Positions 17,405 through 26,361 of a stretch of 64,000 nucleotides of DNA are shown here, piece after piece (within the stretch, counting starts at the first letter, position 1; each line of letters begins with the position of its first letter). The notes beneath the pieces are model-generated. The model was not told the origin of the DNA. It made no database searches and was given only the letters and a program-made list of their open reading frames with translations. The position numbers and the translations under genes were made by a program. Origin of the DNA: Acidisphaera sp. S103. GTDB lineage: Bacteria; Pseudomonadota; Alphaproteobacteria; Acetobacterales; Acetobacteraceae. The stretch lies in the NCBI RefSeq assembly GCF_009765975.1, contig NZ_LMUJ01000013.1, forward strand, positions 60,494 through 124,493, in the 5' to 3' direction.

Positions 17405-17439
17405 CCAAATCGCGTCCTGTCGAGGTGGAGCCGCCAAAA

Positions 17440-18246
17440 ATGCCGTTGCCCAAACGACGTCTGGCCGAATTGACCGGTGGTGAAATGCGGGAAATCGCGC
17501 CGCGCCGGCCTGTCATCCTGCTGCCGCTTGGTAGTCACGAAGATCAGGGGCCGCACGCCCCGATGGGCGATTATCTGTCCGCCGAGGGTGTCGCGGTGCG
17601 TATCGCCGTTCGGGCTTCGGACAACGGTACCGAAACATATGTTGCCCCGGTGGTGCCGTTCGGCGGGGCCGATTACTTCGCCAGCATGCCGGGTGGGATA
17701 TCGCTGTCGCAATCCACATTGCGGGCGGTGCTGGACGACATGTTGTCCTGCCTGCTGCGCCATGACCTGACCCGGATTGTCGTCATCAACGGCCATGCCG
17801 GCAACGTGCAGACTGTTCACGACGCCACCCAGAAGGTGTGGTTGGGCCGGGGCGTCATGATTCCCAGCCTGTATCTCTGGCGCGTCGGCTACGGCCTGTT
17901 GCCGGCGATCCTGGGGGCCGACGTGGCTCGGCGCGCCAGCGGCCATGGCGCGGACCCGCTGACCAGCGTGGTGATGCATCTGTTCCCCGACCTGATCCGT
18001 TCCGATCTGATCCAAGCGGCCGAACCACCGCCGGATTTCCGCGGCATGCCGGTCTCCGGCTTCGGTACCGTCGATTTCGAGGGCGCCGAAATTGCTGTGC
18101 CGCTGGAAGTCGCGCAAATCGCGCCTAATGGCGTCTTCAACGGTGATCCGAGCCTGTGTTCGGCCGAAACGGGTGCCGCACTGGTCGAGCAACTGACCGC
18201 TATCGGTGCCCGGCTTGCCGCTCGCGTTGCGAGTTGGGACGCCTGA
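17440..18246 (+). CDS. Creatininase-family amidohydrolase
   Basis: About 268 residues from the ATG at 17440, preceded by GAGGTGGAG; an in-frame ATG at 17389 is too far upstream. The metal-binding pattern is clear: LLPLGSHEDQGPHAPMGDY (about 31-49) supplies the Glu, His and Asp ligands, and VVINGHAGN (about 112-120) the later His. The family hydrolyses cyclic or linear amides such as creatinine and formamide-type intermediates of pterin/flavin synthesis. In this operon a ring-opening amide or lactone hydrolysis is conceivable but unproven. Its stop overlaps the ATG of the GMC oxidoreductase by one base. Confidence 0.9.
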   Translation: MPLPKRRLAELTGGEMREIAPRRPVILLPLGSHEDQGPHAPMGDYLSAEGVAVRIAVRASDNGTETYVAPVVPFGGADYFASMPGGISLSQSTLRAVLDDMLSCLLRHDLTRIVVINGHAGNVQTVHDATQKVWLGRGVMIPSLYLWRVGYGLLPAILGADVARRASGHGADPLTSVVMHLFPDLIRSDLIQAAEPPPDFRGMPVSGFGTVDFEGAEIAVPLEVAQIAPNGVFNGDPSLCSAETGAALVEQLTAIGARLAARVASWDA

Positions 18247-19811
18247 TGGCCGGTTACGATGTCATCGTCGTCGGTGGCGGGTCGGCCGGTGCGGCTGCCG
18301 CCGGACGCCTCAGCGAGAACCCCAACCGCCGTGTGCTGTTGCTGGAAGCCGGCCGGGACTGGCGCTCCGTGGAGGCTCCCGCGGCCCTGCGCAGCGCCAA
18401 TATCAACCCGTTCATGAATGACCCGTCGTATCAGGCCGCGTGGCAGTGGCCCGGACTGATGACCCGCCGCACGCGCGCCCAAGCCCCTCGCTTCTACTGG
18501 CGTGGCAAGGCGCTGGGTGGTTCTTCCACCGTCAATGCCCAGATTGCGATCAGGGGCGTTGCCGCCGCTTTCGACTCCTGGGCGGAAAATGGTTGCGAGG
18601 GCTGGTCCGCGGCCAATGTCCTGCCGGTGTTCGATTCGATGGAGGACGATCCTGCCGCCAACCGCATCGGTGGGCCGATTCCGGTTTTTCGCGCGCCTGT
18701 GGAAACCTGGGGACCGGTGGATAATGCGTTGCGCGAGGCCGCGCTTGCCGCCGGCTATCCTTGGAATCCCGACCTGAACGCGGCTGAGGGCGAAGGCGTG
18801 TCCTGCTATCCGATCAACAGCCGCGATGGCCGCCGCATCACCACCAACGATGCGTACCTGGAACAAGCCCGCGCCCGTTCCAACCTGGATATCGTCGGCG
18901 ACGCCCTGGTGGATCGAATCGTTACGGAAAAAAACCGAGCGGTTGGGGTTCGTGTGCGGCTTGCTGGGGGCTGGACTGAAATCCGGGGGCGCGAAATCCT
19001 GTTGTGTGCCGGCGCTATTCATTCCCCGGCGATCCTGATGCGATCCGGCATCGGGCCTGCCGGCGCATTGTCGGCGCTGGGCATTCCGGTGCTGCGTGAT
19101 ATGCAGGCGGTCGGCCGGAATTTCATGGACCACCCGGTCCTGCGAGCCACGATCGGTCTGCGCCCGGAATTTATCGGTCAAAATCCGGATCAGCGTCACA
19201 CCAACTGCTGCGTTACCTACAGTTCCGGCCTGGGTGGCGGTGGGACGCGCGACATGATCATGATCGGCTTCAATCATCGCGGCCTGGGGCAGGGGGGTCT
19301 GCCGTCGGGCCAGGGTGCCGTCGGCGGGGCGCTGTTCAACGCTTTCTCGCGCGGTGAAATCCGGCTGGTTTCAGCCGATCCCGAAATCGATCCGGAGGTG
19401 GACGAAAACATGCTGGACGATCCGCGGGATCGGCTGCGCATGCGCGACGTCGTGCGCCGGCTTGCGGTGCTGTCCGCCCATCCGGCGATGACGGCGATCG
19501 CCGAGACCATCACTTTCGCCGAAACCAGCCTGTCCCTGGACGAAGCCGCCGCGCTGCCGCCCGATGCGCTGGACGCGCTGATGCTGGAACAGGCCGGCGA
19601 CAGCCAGCACGCCGCCGGCACCTGCCGTATGACCGCCTATGAGGACCCGCGCGGTGTGGTCGATCCCGACCTGGCGGTCAAAGGCGTTGCCGGACTGCGC
19701 GTTGCCGACGCCTCCATCATGCCGGAGGATTGCCGAGCGAATACCCATTTCACGTGCGTGATGATCGGCCTGGCCGCAGCCGCGCGTATTGCCCAAGCGG
19801 AGACGGCATGA
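18246..19811 (+). CDS. GMC-family FAD oxidoreductase
   Basis: A 521-residue flavoprotein. The dinucleotide-binding motif YDVIVVGGGSAGAAAAGRL opens it, followed by the GMC signature around YWRGKALGGSSTVNAQI (about residue 88). The C-terminal half has the NTHFTC stretch and the usual closing AGTCRM and VVDPDLAVKGVAGLRVAD blocks. Members oxidise alcohols (choline, glucose, aromatic or polyol alcohols) to aldehydes or ketones. No Tat signal is seen, so it is probably cytoplasmic. It overlaps both flanking genes (one base upstream, four downstream), showing translational coupling in the GntR-controlled operon. Confidence 0.93.
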   Translation: MAGYDVIVVGGGSAGAAAAGRLSENPNRRVLLLEAGRDWRSVEAPAALRSANINPFMNDPSYQAAWQWPGLMTRRTRAQAPRFYWRGKALGGSSTVNAQIAIRGVAAAFDSWAENGCEGWSAANVLPVFDSMEDDPAANRIGGPIPVFRAPVETWGPVDNALREAALAAGYPWNPDLNAAEGEGVSCYPINSRDGRRITTNDAYLEQARARSNLDIVGDALVDRIVTEKNRAVGVRVRLAGGWTEIRGREILLCAGAIHSPAILMRSGIGPAGALSALGIPVLRDMQAVGRNFMDHPVLRATIGLRPEFIGQNPDQRHTNCCVTYSSGLGGGGTRDMIMIGFNHRGLGQGGLPSGQGAVGGALFNAFSRGEIRLVSADPEIDPEVDENMLDDPRDRLRMRDVVRRLAVLSAHPAMTAIAETITFAETSLSLDEAAALPPDALDALMLEQAGDSQHAAGTCRMTAYEDPRGVVDPDLAVKGVAGLRVADASIMPEDCRANTHFTCVMIGLAAAARIAQAETA

Positions 19812-20773
19812 CCGAAACGATCCTGATCCTGCAACCCATTGCGGCCGAACTGCGTGATATCATCCGCAACGAGCTGCCTGACGGCTTCGCCCTGACCTTC
19901 GCCGAGACTACCGAACCCGCCGAACAGAAAGCCAAGCTTGCGGGTGCCGATTATGTGGTGTTCTGGGACGTCGGTTTGCCCACCGATTTGCTGAACGCTG
20001 CCCCGCGACTGAAACTGGCGCATAAATGGGGTGTCGGCGTCGAGAATATCGATCTCGACGTGGCTCGGGCGCGCTCGGTTCAGGTCGCGCGGACGCCTGG
20101 CAGCAACGCGATCCCCGTGGCGGAGTTCGCCGTCGGCCTGATGATCGCCATCGGGCGTCGTATCGTCACCGCGCATAACAGCATGATCGAGGGCCGGTGG
20201 GCGAAGAACGAAATCTGGCGCCGCAGTATCATGTTATCAGGCAAGACCGTCGGCATTGTCGGCCTGGGGGCCATCGGCAAGCAGGTCGCGCGCCGGGTCG
20301 CGGGCTTCGGCTGCACCATTCTGTACAACACGCGCCGGCCCTTGCCGAAGACGCAGGAAGCCGCCCTCGGCGTTGCCCATCACAGCCTGGCGGATCTGCT
20401 GGTGCAGTCCGATTTCGTATGTCTTTGCTGCCCGTTGACGCCGGAAACCCGCGGCATGATCGCCGCGCCGCAATTGGCCACCATGAAGCCGGGTTCCATC
20501 CTGGTGAACGTCGCCCGCGGCGGCATCGTGGATGAAACCGACCTGATCGCCGCCCTGCGCGACGGTCCGCTGGCCGGTGCCGCGATCGATGTGTTCGAAC
20601 CGGAGCCGCCCGACCCGGCGAATCCGTTGCTGCACATGGACAACGTGATCGTCACTCCCCACTGCGCCTCCACCGCCTTCGAGAACTCCGCCAAGGGCGC
20701 GCGGCACTGGCTGGGCAACATCGCCCGCGTCGCCCGCGGCGAGGCACTGCCGGAATCGGATCGGGTCATCTGA
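19808..20773 (+). CDS. D-isomer-specific 2-hydroxyacid dehydrogenase
   Basis: A 321-residue NAD(P)-dependent dehydrogenase. The nucleotide fold carries GKTVGIVGLGAIGKQVARR. The catalytic triad is visible as Arg in NVARGGIVDE, Glu in DVFEPEPP and His in VTPHCAST. WGVGVENID in the substrate domain also matches the family. It interconverts 2-hydroxy and 2-oxo acids, so it may reduce or oxidise the acid made by the other operon enzymes. Its start overlaps the preceding stop (ATGA), and an MFS transporter follows 17 bases later. Confidence 0.93.
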   Translation: MTETILILQPIAAELRDIIRNELPDGFALTFAETTEPAEQKAKLAGADYVVFWDVGLPTDLLNAAPRLKLAHKWGVGVENIDLDVARARSVQVARTPGSNAIPVAEFAVGLMIAIGRRIVTAHNSMIEGRWAKNEIWRRSIMLSGKTVGIVGLGAIGKQVARRVAGFGCTILYNTRRPLPKTQEAALGVAHHSLADLLVQSDFVCLCCPLTPETRGMIAAPQLATMKPGSILVNVARGGIVDETDLIAALRDGPLAGAAIDVFEPEPPDPANPLLHMDNVIVTPHCASTAFENSAKGARHWLGNIARVARGEALPESDRVI

Positions 20774-20790
20774 CACAGACAGGGGCGCAC

Positions 20791-22101
20791 ATGGCCGACA
20801 GGAACACGACGACGGCGTCCGGCGCGGTGCGCTGGTGGATGGCCGGACTGCTGCTGGGGCCGATCACCTTCGTCATGTCGCTGGACCGCACCGCGATCGT
20901 GATCGCCGCCCCAACGATCCAGAGCGAGTATCACTTCACGCTGGTGCAGATGTCGTTCCTGCTCACCAGCTTTTCCTGGACCTACGCGCTGCTGCAAGTG
21001 CCGTCCGGGTGGCTCGCCGAACGGTTCGGACCGCGCAAGATGCTGTACTGGGCGAATTTGCTGTGGTCGCTGCTGACCGCGCTGACGCCCGCCGGATCGG
21101 GTTTCGCATCGTTCGTGGTGATCCGCGGCCTGCTGGGTGCCGGGCAATCCGCGGACTGGCCGAGTTCCGTGCTGGCATTGAAGCGGTGGTTCCCGCGTGC
21201 CGAGCGCGCGAAGGCGAACTCCATTCTGCTTGGCGGGCTTTATCTGGGGCCCATCGCCGCTGGCCCGATCACCACGATGGTGATTATGCACTTCGGCTGG
21301 CGCTGGGCATTTTACGGCTTCGGTGTCCTGGGCCTGCTGATCGGCTTCGCATGGTGGTTCGGTTTCCGCGACGACCCGGCGACGCACCCGATGATGCGGG
21401 CAGCGGAAGCACGCACCATCGCGCTGGGTCAGGCCGAGGAGCCGTCGCGGCCGGCTCGCGGTGCCTTCCTGGCCGGGCTGGGGTCGGTGCAGTTCTGGGC
21501 GGTGGGGATGCAGTACTTCTTCCTGATCATGATCCAGAGCTTCTACACCACGTGGCTGCCGACCTATTTGGTGCGGGAGCGGAATTTCTCGCTGGCCTCC
21601 ATGGGAATCTACGCCTCCCTGCCGTGGGTCGCGCTGTTCGTCATGGTATTCGTTACGGGCGCGCTGTCGGATGCGATCCTGCGGCGAACCGGTTCGGTGT
21701 GGGCGGCGCGCGTGCCGGTGGCGGTGACAGGATTCGTCGTCAGCGCGCTGGCGCTGATCGCGGCATCCCGCACACCGCAGATCTGGCTGATGATGACGCT
21801 GCTGTGTGTTTCGCTGGGCGCCGTCGGCCTGACGCAGGTGTCGATCTGGTCGGCGACCCAGGACCTCGGGCGGTCCTCCACCGGCGTCGTTTCGGGCTGG
21901 ACCAATTTCTGGGGCAACGCGGCCGGGGTGGTTGGACCGGTGCTGACCGCCTACCTGGTGGAATGGACCGGTAGTTGGGCAGGGGCGTTGCTGGGCATCG
22001 CGCTGTCCGGTCTCGCCGGCGCGGTCCTGTGGCTATTCGTGCATCCCGAACGTCCGGTGGCGGCCCTTGCCGGCTTGACCCCGGAGAGGCTGGCCGCTTG
22101 A
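20791..22101 (+). CDS. MFS transporter, anion:cation symporter (ACS) type
   Basis: A 436-residue protein with about 12 hydrophobic segments. Early motifs such as MSLDRTAIVIAAPTIQ and VPSGWLAERFGPRKML (the loop 2-3 MFS signature) match the ACS family, whose members carry organic anions such as tartrate, galactarate, phthalate or allantoate. A large cytoplasmic loop lies near residue 200. As the transporter of the GntR operon it probably imports the acidic substrate broken down by its neighbours. A RraA-like gene follows after 21 bases. Confidence 0.92.
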   Translation: MADRNTTTASGAVRWWMAGLLLGPITFVMSLDRTAIVIAAPTIQSEYHFTLVQMSFLLTSFSWTYALLQVPSGWLAERFGPRKMLYWANLLWSLLTALTPAGSGFASFVVIRGLLGAGQSADWPSSVLALKRWFPRAERAKANSILLGGLYLGPIAAGPITTMVIMHFGWRWAFYGFGVLGLLIGFAWWFGFRDDPATHPMMRAAEARTIALGQAEEPSRPARGAFLAGLGSVQFWAVGMQYFFLIMIQSFYTTWLPTYLVRERNFSLASMGIYASLPWVALFVMVFVTGALSDAILRRTGSVWAARVPVAVTGFVVSALALIAASRTPQIWLMMTLLCVSLGAVGLTQVSIWSATQDLGRSSTGVVSGWTNFWGNAAGVVGPVLTAYLVEWTGSWAGALLGIALSGLAGAVLWLFVHPERPVAALAGLTPERLAA

Positions 22102-22122
22102 CTCTCGCAACAGGAGAATACG

Positions 22123-22782
22123 ATGCCGAAATACGATATCGGTGAGATGCCGGCCCAAATCAGTTCGGAGGTCGTGGCGCTGCTGGAACAGGCGGAAACC
22201 GCCACGGTCGGCCATTGGCGCCACTGGGGCTTTTGCGATCGGCGCATTGTGCCGGCCCTGCGCGGCCGCCGGGTCGCGGGCACCGCCGTCACCGTCGCCA
22301 TTCCCGGTCCTGACTCCACCCTGCTGCACCATGCCCTCGGTTTGCTGCGGCCGGGCGACATCCTGCTGGTGGACCGGCTCGGCGACGATCGCCACGCGTG
22401 CTGGGGCGGTGGTGTGACCGTTGCCGCCAAGGCCGCCGGCGCCAAGGCTGGTGTGGTCGACGGTCCCTGCACCGATCTGGAGGAAATCGAGGCATCCGCG
22501 TTTCCCATGTGGAGCCGTGGCTTCGCCCCGATCACCACACGGCTCTACGACCTGGGCGGCCGATTCAACCGTCCGGTGTCGATCGGCGGCGTGGTGGTGA
22601 TGCCGGGTGACGCGGTGCTGTGCGACGACAGCGGCGTGCTGGTGCTGCCGCCGTCCGAAGCCGAGGCCGAGGCGCGCCAGGCGATCGCCAAGCAGGCCAG
22701 CGGATTGGTGACGCAGCAGCGTGTGGCTGAGGGCGCCAAGCTGGGCGACCTGAGTGGCGCGACCGCCATGGTCCGGAGGTAA
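22123..22782 (+). CDS. RraA-like family protein (second copy) with altered signature
   Basis: A 219-residue RraA-fold protein, preceded by AGGAGA. Family blocks include GRRVAGTAVTV, LLRPGDILLVD, and GGVVVMPGDAVLCDDSGVLVLPP. In the signature GVVDGPCTDLEEI the usual Arg before the Asp is Thr, so the canonical substrate/metal-binding pair is broken, unlike the copy at 13929. The protein may therefore have a different activity or serve a non-catalytic role. It is the last gene of the GntR-linked operon; the 57-bp tandem repeat begins about 120 bases after its stop. Confidence 0.86.
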   Translation: MPKYDIGEMPAQISSEVVALLEQAETATVGHWRHWGFCDRRIVPALRGRRVAGTAVTVAIPGPDSTLLHHALGLLRPGDILLVDRLGDDRHACWGGGVTVAAKAAGAKAGVVDGPCTDLEEIEASAFPMWSRGFAPITTRLYDLGGRFNRPVSIGGVVVMPGDAVLCDDSGVLVLPPSEAEAEARQAIAKQASGLVTQQRVAEGAKLGDLSGATAMVRR

Positions 22783-22904
22783 CGGGGCGAAGGTACCGGT
22801 CACATGCATGTTGGTATCATTTCGGTAATACTAGCGGCCGTTGATGTTGACACGTTAGTCTCGTCACGGACCGGCGAAATCCGTGGCATCTGACACACCA
22901 CCTT

Positions 22905-23132
22905 ATCGTCGCAGATGGCCCGGACTGACGCCGGGCCATGGCGGCGCAAATGATCGCTTTCATCGTCACAGATGGTTCGGATTGACGCCGGGCCATGGCG
23001 GCGCAAATGATCGCTTTCATCGTCACGGATGGTTCGGACTGGCGCCGGGCCATGACGGTGCAAACGATCGTTTTCATCGTCACGGATGGTTCGGACTGGC
23101 GCCGGGCCATGGCGGCGCAAATGATCGCTTTC
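22905..23132. repeat. Four-copy 57-bp tandem repeat
   Basis: Four head-to-tail copies of a 57-base unit lie at 22905-22961, 22962-23018, 23019-23075 and 23076-23132, with a degenerate start of a fifth. Copies differ at only a few positions. Each contains a GC-rich self-complementary centre (GCCGGGCCATGGCGGC in most copies). Because the unit is a multiple of three, several frames stay open and encode a 19-residue repeat, but none has a ribosome site or resembles protein. The array sits between the RraA-like gene and hyuA. Confidence 0.95.
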
Positions 23133-23184
23133 ATCTTCGTGACGGCTTTTTTGTCCCGACGGTGATCTGTCGGAGACAAACTCA

Positions 23185-25236
23185 ATGACTTGGCGCATCG
23201 GGGTCGATTCCGGCGGTACCTTCACCGACGTCTGTTTGTTCGAGGACGAAAGCGGCCGGGTCGAGGTGTGGAAAGTCTCATCCACGCCGGACGATCCGTC
23301 GCGCGGCATTGCGCAAGGGTTCGAGGAAGGCGTGGGGCGCGTCGGGCTTGAACCGGCGGATGTCGGCTATTTCGGCCACGGCACGACGGTCGCCACCAAC
23401 GCCCTGATCCAGCACCGTGGCGTGAAGACCGGCCTGATCACCACGCAAGGTTTTCGCGACCTGCTGGAAATCGGACGGCAGAAGCGACCCGATCTCTATG
23501 ACCTGCAAGTCGACAAGCCGCCGGTCCTTGTGGCCCGCGACCTGCGGCTGGAAGTCCCCGAACGCATCCGCCATGACGGCACTGTCGAAACCCGCCTCGA
23601 TGAACAAGCGTTGCGCGAAGCCGTGCGCACGTTGCGCGATGCCGGTGTCGAGGCGGTCGCGGTATGCTTCCTGTATGGTTTCGTGCGTACCGAACACGAA
23701 GCCATCGCAAGCCGCATCATCGCCGAGGAATTTCCCGAAGCCTTCGCCTGCGTCAGCCACGACGTCGCGCCGGAATTCCGTGAATACGAACGCATGAGCA
23801 CGGCGGTGGTGAACGCCTATCTCGGTCCGGTCATGCAAAAGTACATCCACCGGCTGGCGGCTCGGTTGTCGGGGCTGGGGTTAAAGGTTCCTCCGCATCT
23901 GACGCAGTCGAACGGTGGCGTGATCGGTTTTGACCAGGCCGCTCGCCTGCCGGTGCGTACGGTGCTGTCGGGCCCCTCGACCGGGGTGGTGGCGGCGCAG
24001 GCCGTCGGCCGCATGGCCGGGCTGGAAAACCTGATCACCTTCGACATGGGCGGCACCAGCACCGATGTGGCGCTGTTGCAGGGCGGCGTGTGCCGGCTGG
24101 CCAGTGAGGCGGTGGTGCATGGCTACCCGATCAAGGCGCCGATGCTGGACATCCACACCGTGGGCGCCGGCGGCGGGTCGATCGCGTACGTCGACAGCGG
24201 CGGGTTGCTGAAGGTCGGGCCGCGGTCCGCCGGCGCATTTCCCGGACCGGTTTGTTATGGCAAGGGCAATGAAGAGCCCACGGTCACCGACGCCAACGTG
24301 GTGCTGCAGACGCTCAATCCCACGCATCTGCTGGGCGGCCGCATGAAGGTCGACCAGGGGCTGGCGAAAGCGGCGATCGGGCGGTTGGCGGATCGCCTGG
24401 GCATGGATGTGATGGCGACGGCCCAGGGCATCCTGTCGGTCGTGATCGCCAACATGGCGCGCGCGATCCGCGTCATCAGCGTGCAGCGCGGCCACGATCC
24501 GCGCGACTACACACTGGCGGCGTTTGGCGGCGCCGGGCCGCTGCATGCGGCCAGGCTGGCGAAGGAACTGGAGATCGGCCGTATCCTGGTGCCTCGCAAT
24601 CCCGGCATCCTGTGCGCCATGGGCCTGTTGTTGACCGACCTTCGCGCCGACTTCGCCACCACGCGGCTGCGGACGCTGTCGTCCGCGGTCCTGCCCGAGG
24701 TGGAAGATGCTTTTCTGACGTTGCGGCAACAGGCCGGCACCTGGTTCGCCGAGGAGGAGATCGCGCCGCAAGCCCGCCAGGTCGTCCGCACGGTGGACAT
24801 GCGTTACGCGGGCCAGAACTACGAATTGTCGGTGCCGGTGCCCGATGGGGCGATCACGCTGGCGACGCTCGACCTGCTGGCCGAGGGGTTCGCACGCGCG
24901 CATCAGCGGATGTACGGCTTCGTCGCCGAGGGGGAGCCGGTGCAACTCGTTACTTTTCGTGTCGAGGCGACGGGGTTGGTGCCCAAAGCCGCGTTCCAGC
25001 CGCGCCCGATGCGGGGGGCCGATGCGTCGGAGGCGATCATCGGCCGACGTGATGTGTGGTTCTCGGAGGCGGCCGGGTTCGTTGCCTGCCCGATCTACGA
25101 TCGCGAGAAACTGGACGCCGGCAACCGCATCGCCGGTCCCGCCATCGTCGAGCAGATGGATGCCACCACTGTCATTCCGCCGGGCATGACCGCTTGGGTT
25201 GAGCCGTACCTGAACCTGATCCTGGAGGCGGCATGA
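23185..25236 (+). CDS. hyuA: Hydantoinase/oxoprolinase subunit A (HyuA type), without its B partner
   Basis: A 683-residue ATPase-like subunit. The N-terminus shows the HyuA phosphate motif (IGVDSGGTFTDVCLF), then FGHGTTVATNALIQ, the central ITFDMGGTSTDVALL actin-like motif and TVGAGGGSIAYVD, and later VISVQRGHDPRDYTL. Such proteins hydrolyse 5-oxoproline, hydantoins or carboxylate ketones with ATP, usually with a HyuB subunit encoded next door. Here only 24 bases separate the stop from a convergent gene; an overlapping ATG at 25233 opens just 28 codons. HyuB must be elsewhere, fused or lost. GGAGA precedes the start at 23185. It may belong functionally to the upstream operon, from which the tandem repeat separates it. 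Confidence 0.92.
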   Translation: MTWRIGVDSGGTFTDVCLFEDESGRVEVWKVSSTPDDPSRGIAQGFEEGVGRVGLEPADVGYFGHGTTVATNALIQHRGVKTGLITTQGFRDLLEIGRQKRPDLYDLQVDKPPVLVARDLRLEVPERIRHDGTVETRLDEQALREAVRTLRDAGVEAVAVCFLYGFVRTEHEAIASRIIAEEFPEAFACVSHDVAPEFREYERMSTAVVNAYLGPVMQKYIHRLAARLSGLGLKVPPHLTQSNGGVIGFDQAARLPVRTVLSGPSTGVVAAQAVGRMAGLENLITFDMGGTSTDVALLQGGVCRLASEAVVHGYPIKAPMLDIHTVGAGGGSIAYVDSGGLLKVGPRSAGAFPGPVCYGKGNEEPTVTDANVVLQTLNPTHLLGGRMKVDQGLAKAAIGRLADRLGMDVMATAQGILSVVIANMARAIRVISVQRGHDPRDYTLAAFGGAGPLHAARLAKELEIGRILVPRNPGILCAMGLLLTDLRADFATTRLRTLSSAVLPEVEDAFLTLRQQAGTWFAEEEIAPQARQVVRTVDMRYAGQNYELSVPVPDGAITLATLDLLAEGFARAHQRMYGFVAEGEPVQLVTFRVEATGLVPKAAFQPRPMRGADASEAIIGRRDVWFSEAAGFVACPIYDREKLDAGNRIAGPAIVEQMDATTVIPPGMTAWVEPYLNLILEAA

Positions 25237-25260
25237 GCCGAACCGTCGTCGCCGCCGGTG

Positions 25261-25986
25261 CTATTGATCCAGGTTTAGCGCCGATCCGTCTCCCAGGATG
25301 GCCTGCGCGGCGGCGGTGAACGAACCATCCGGGTTGTGCAGGACAAGCCCGGCGGCGAGCCGCATCGGGGTGAGTGCGTTTTTCACCCCACGCAGCAAGA
25401 CCAGCTTCGCCTGGCGTCCGGCTTTCGGCCAAAGCGGAAAGAGAATCGTGCAGGGGCAACGGTGCTGGCCCATCGCCGACAGGCAGATGGGAACCATTCC
25501 CGCCGGCACGATCAGCGTCAGGCTGCCGCGATCCCGTAGCGCCCCGCTCAGCCGCTCGATCCAGGCCGTCATCAGCGCGTCGGAGCCTCGCTTGGCGGTA
25601 TCCCGAACGGCGACGGGGGAGGCGGTGCCGTTTGGCGGGTGATAGGGCGGATTCGCCATCGCGTGGTCGAACGGGCGATCGAACGGGGCGGTCTCGATGC
25701 GATCCGCGATGATGTCGATACCGGTGAAGCCGTTGGCGTGGGCGTTGGCGGCCGCTAATTCCGCCAGTGTTTCGTCGATCTCAACGCCGGTGGCGTGCAG
25801 GCCGGAAATGCGTGCGTTGAGGCACAGCAAAGCGGGGCCGGCGCCTGTCCCTGCCTCCAGGATGTGCTGGCCCGGTTGGATCGGAACCGAGGCGGCCAGG
25901 AGCACAGGCTCTATCCCGCTGCGAAAGCCGCTGGCCGGTTGGCAATAAATCACCCGGCCGCCGAGGAGGTGGCCGCTGGTGGTCAC
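25261..25986 (-). CDS. NPPY-motif N6-adenine methyltransferase (TrmN6-like)
   Basis: A 241-residue SAM-dependent methyltransferase. The SAM site is ILEAGTGAGPALLCL (about 42-56), and the catalytic AMANPPYHPP motif (about 108-117) marks an N6-adenine or N5-glutamine enzyme. Size and the GGRVIYCQP opening fit the tRNA1(Val) A37 methyltransferase family. The start is a GTG ending at 25986 that overlaps the stop of the DUF2007 gene (TGTGA), so the pair is translationally coupled. The arrangement with a divergent polyprenyl synthase is common in Rhodospirillales. Confidence 0.88.
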   Translation of the reverse strand: MTTSGHLLGGRVIYCQPASGFRSGIEPVLLAASVPIQPGQHILEAGTGAGPALLCLNARISGLHATGVEIDETLAELAAANAHANGFTGIDIIADRIETAPFDRPFDHAMANPPYHPPNGTASPVAVRDTAKRGSDALMTAWIERLSGALRDRGSLTLIVPAGMVPICLSAMGQHRCPCTILFPLWPKAGRQAKLVLLRGVKNALTPMRLAAGLVLHNPDGSFTAAAQAILGDGSALNLDQ

Positions 25987-26189
25987 AATTCGCCGGCTTC
26001 GCGCAGGATCCGGCAGGCTCGGGAGAAATCGCCGGCGCTGACGACCAGCCGGCGCGGGATGGCGCCCGCGCTGCCTTCCAGGACACTGGTGTGGCCATCA
26101 AGCAGCACCGCCTCGATTCCGGCGTCGGCTAAAAGGGCCGTCAAAAACGACAGCCGGACCATATTATTGGAGGTAACCACGACACGCAT
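25983..26189 (-). CDS. DUF2007 small protein
   Basis: A 68-residue protein with the DUF2007 pattern: a short strand-helix start (MRVVVTSNNMVRLSFLTALL), DAGIEAVLLDGHTS and a C-terminal RRLVVSAGDFSRACRILREAG. Such proteins are small ferredoxin-like folds proposed to act as signalling or regulatory modules; none is well characterised. It is upstream of and overlaps the methyltransferase gene. Its promoter lies in the 234-base gap shared with the polyprenyl synthase gene. Confidence 0.85.
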   Translation of the reverse strand: MRVVVTSNNMVRLSFLTALLADAGIEAVLLDGHTSVLEGSAGAIPRRLVVSAGDFSRACRILREAGEL

Positions 26190-26361
26190 GGGTGGATCGT
26201 GAGCCGGATGGTAATCGCATGCAACAGGGGTCGAAAGAGGATGGGATCGGGCGGGCGGCGTTGATTAGGCTGGACTATCCCACCGACTTGACCGCCTGTG
26301 CATCGGATTTCGGGCGGGGCTGGGGTCGAATTCCGGCGGCGGCGGTTGCCCGCATGGCGGC

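Noticed and set aside
17889..19277. Leftward frame of 462 codons under the creatininase and GMC genes
   Set aside because: Shadow of coding sequence with strong motifs on the other strand.
22905..23132. CRISPR array
   Set aside because: Repeats are head-to-tail with no unique spacers; the same holds for the arrays at 44227 and 47842.
22800..23309. Repeat-encoded frames (19-residue repeats on several strands)
   Set aside because: Openness follows from a 57-base unit free of stops; no ribosome site and no protein-like composition.
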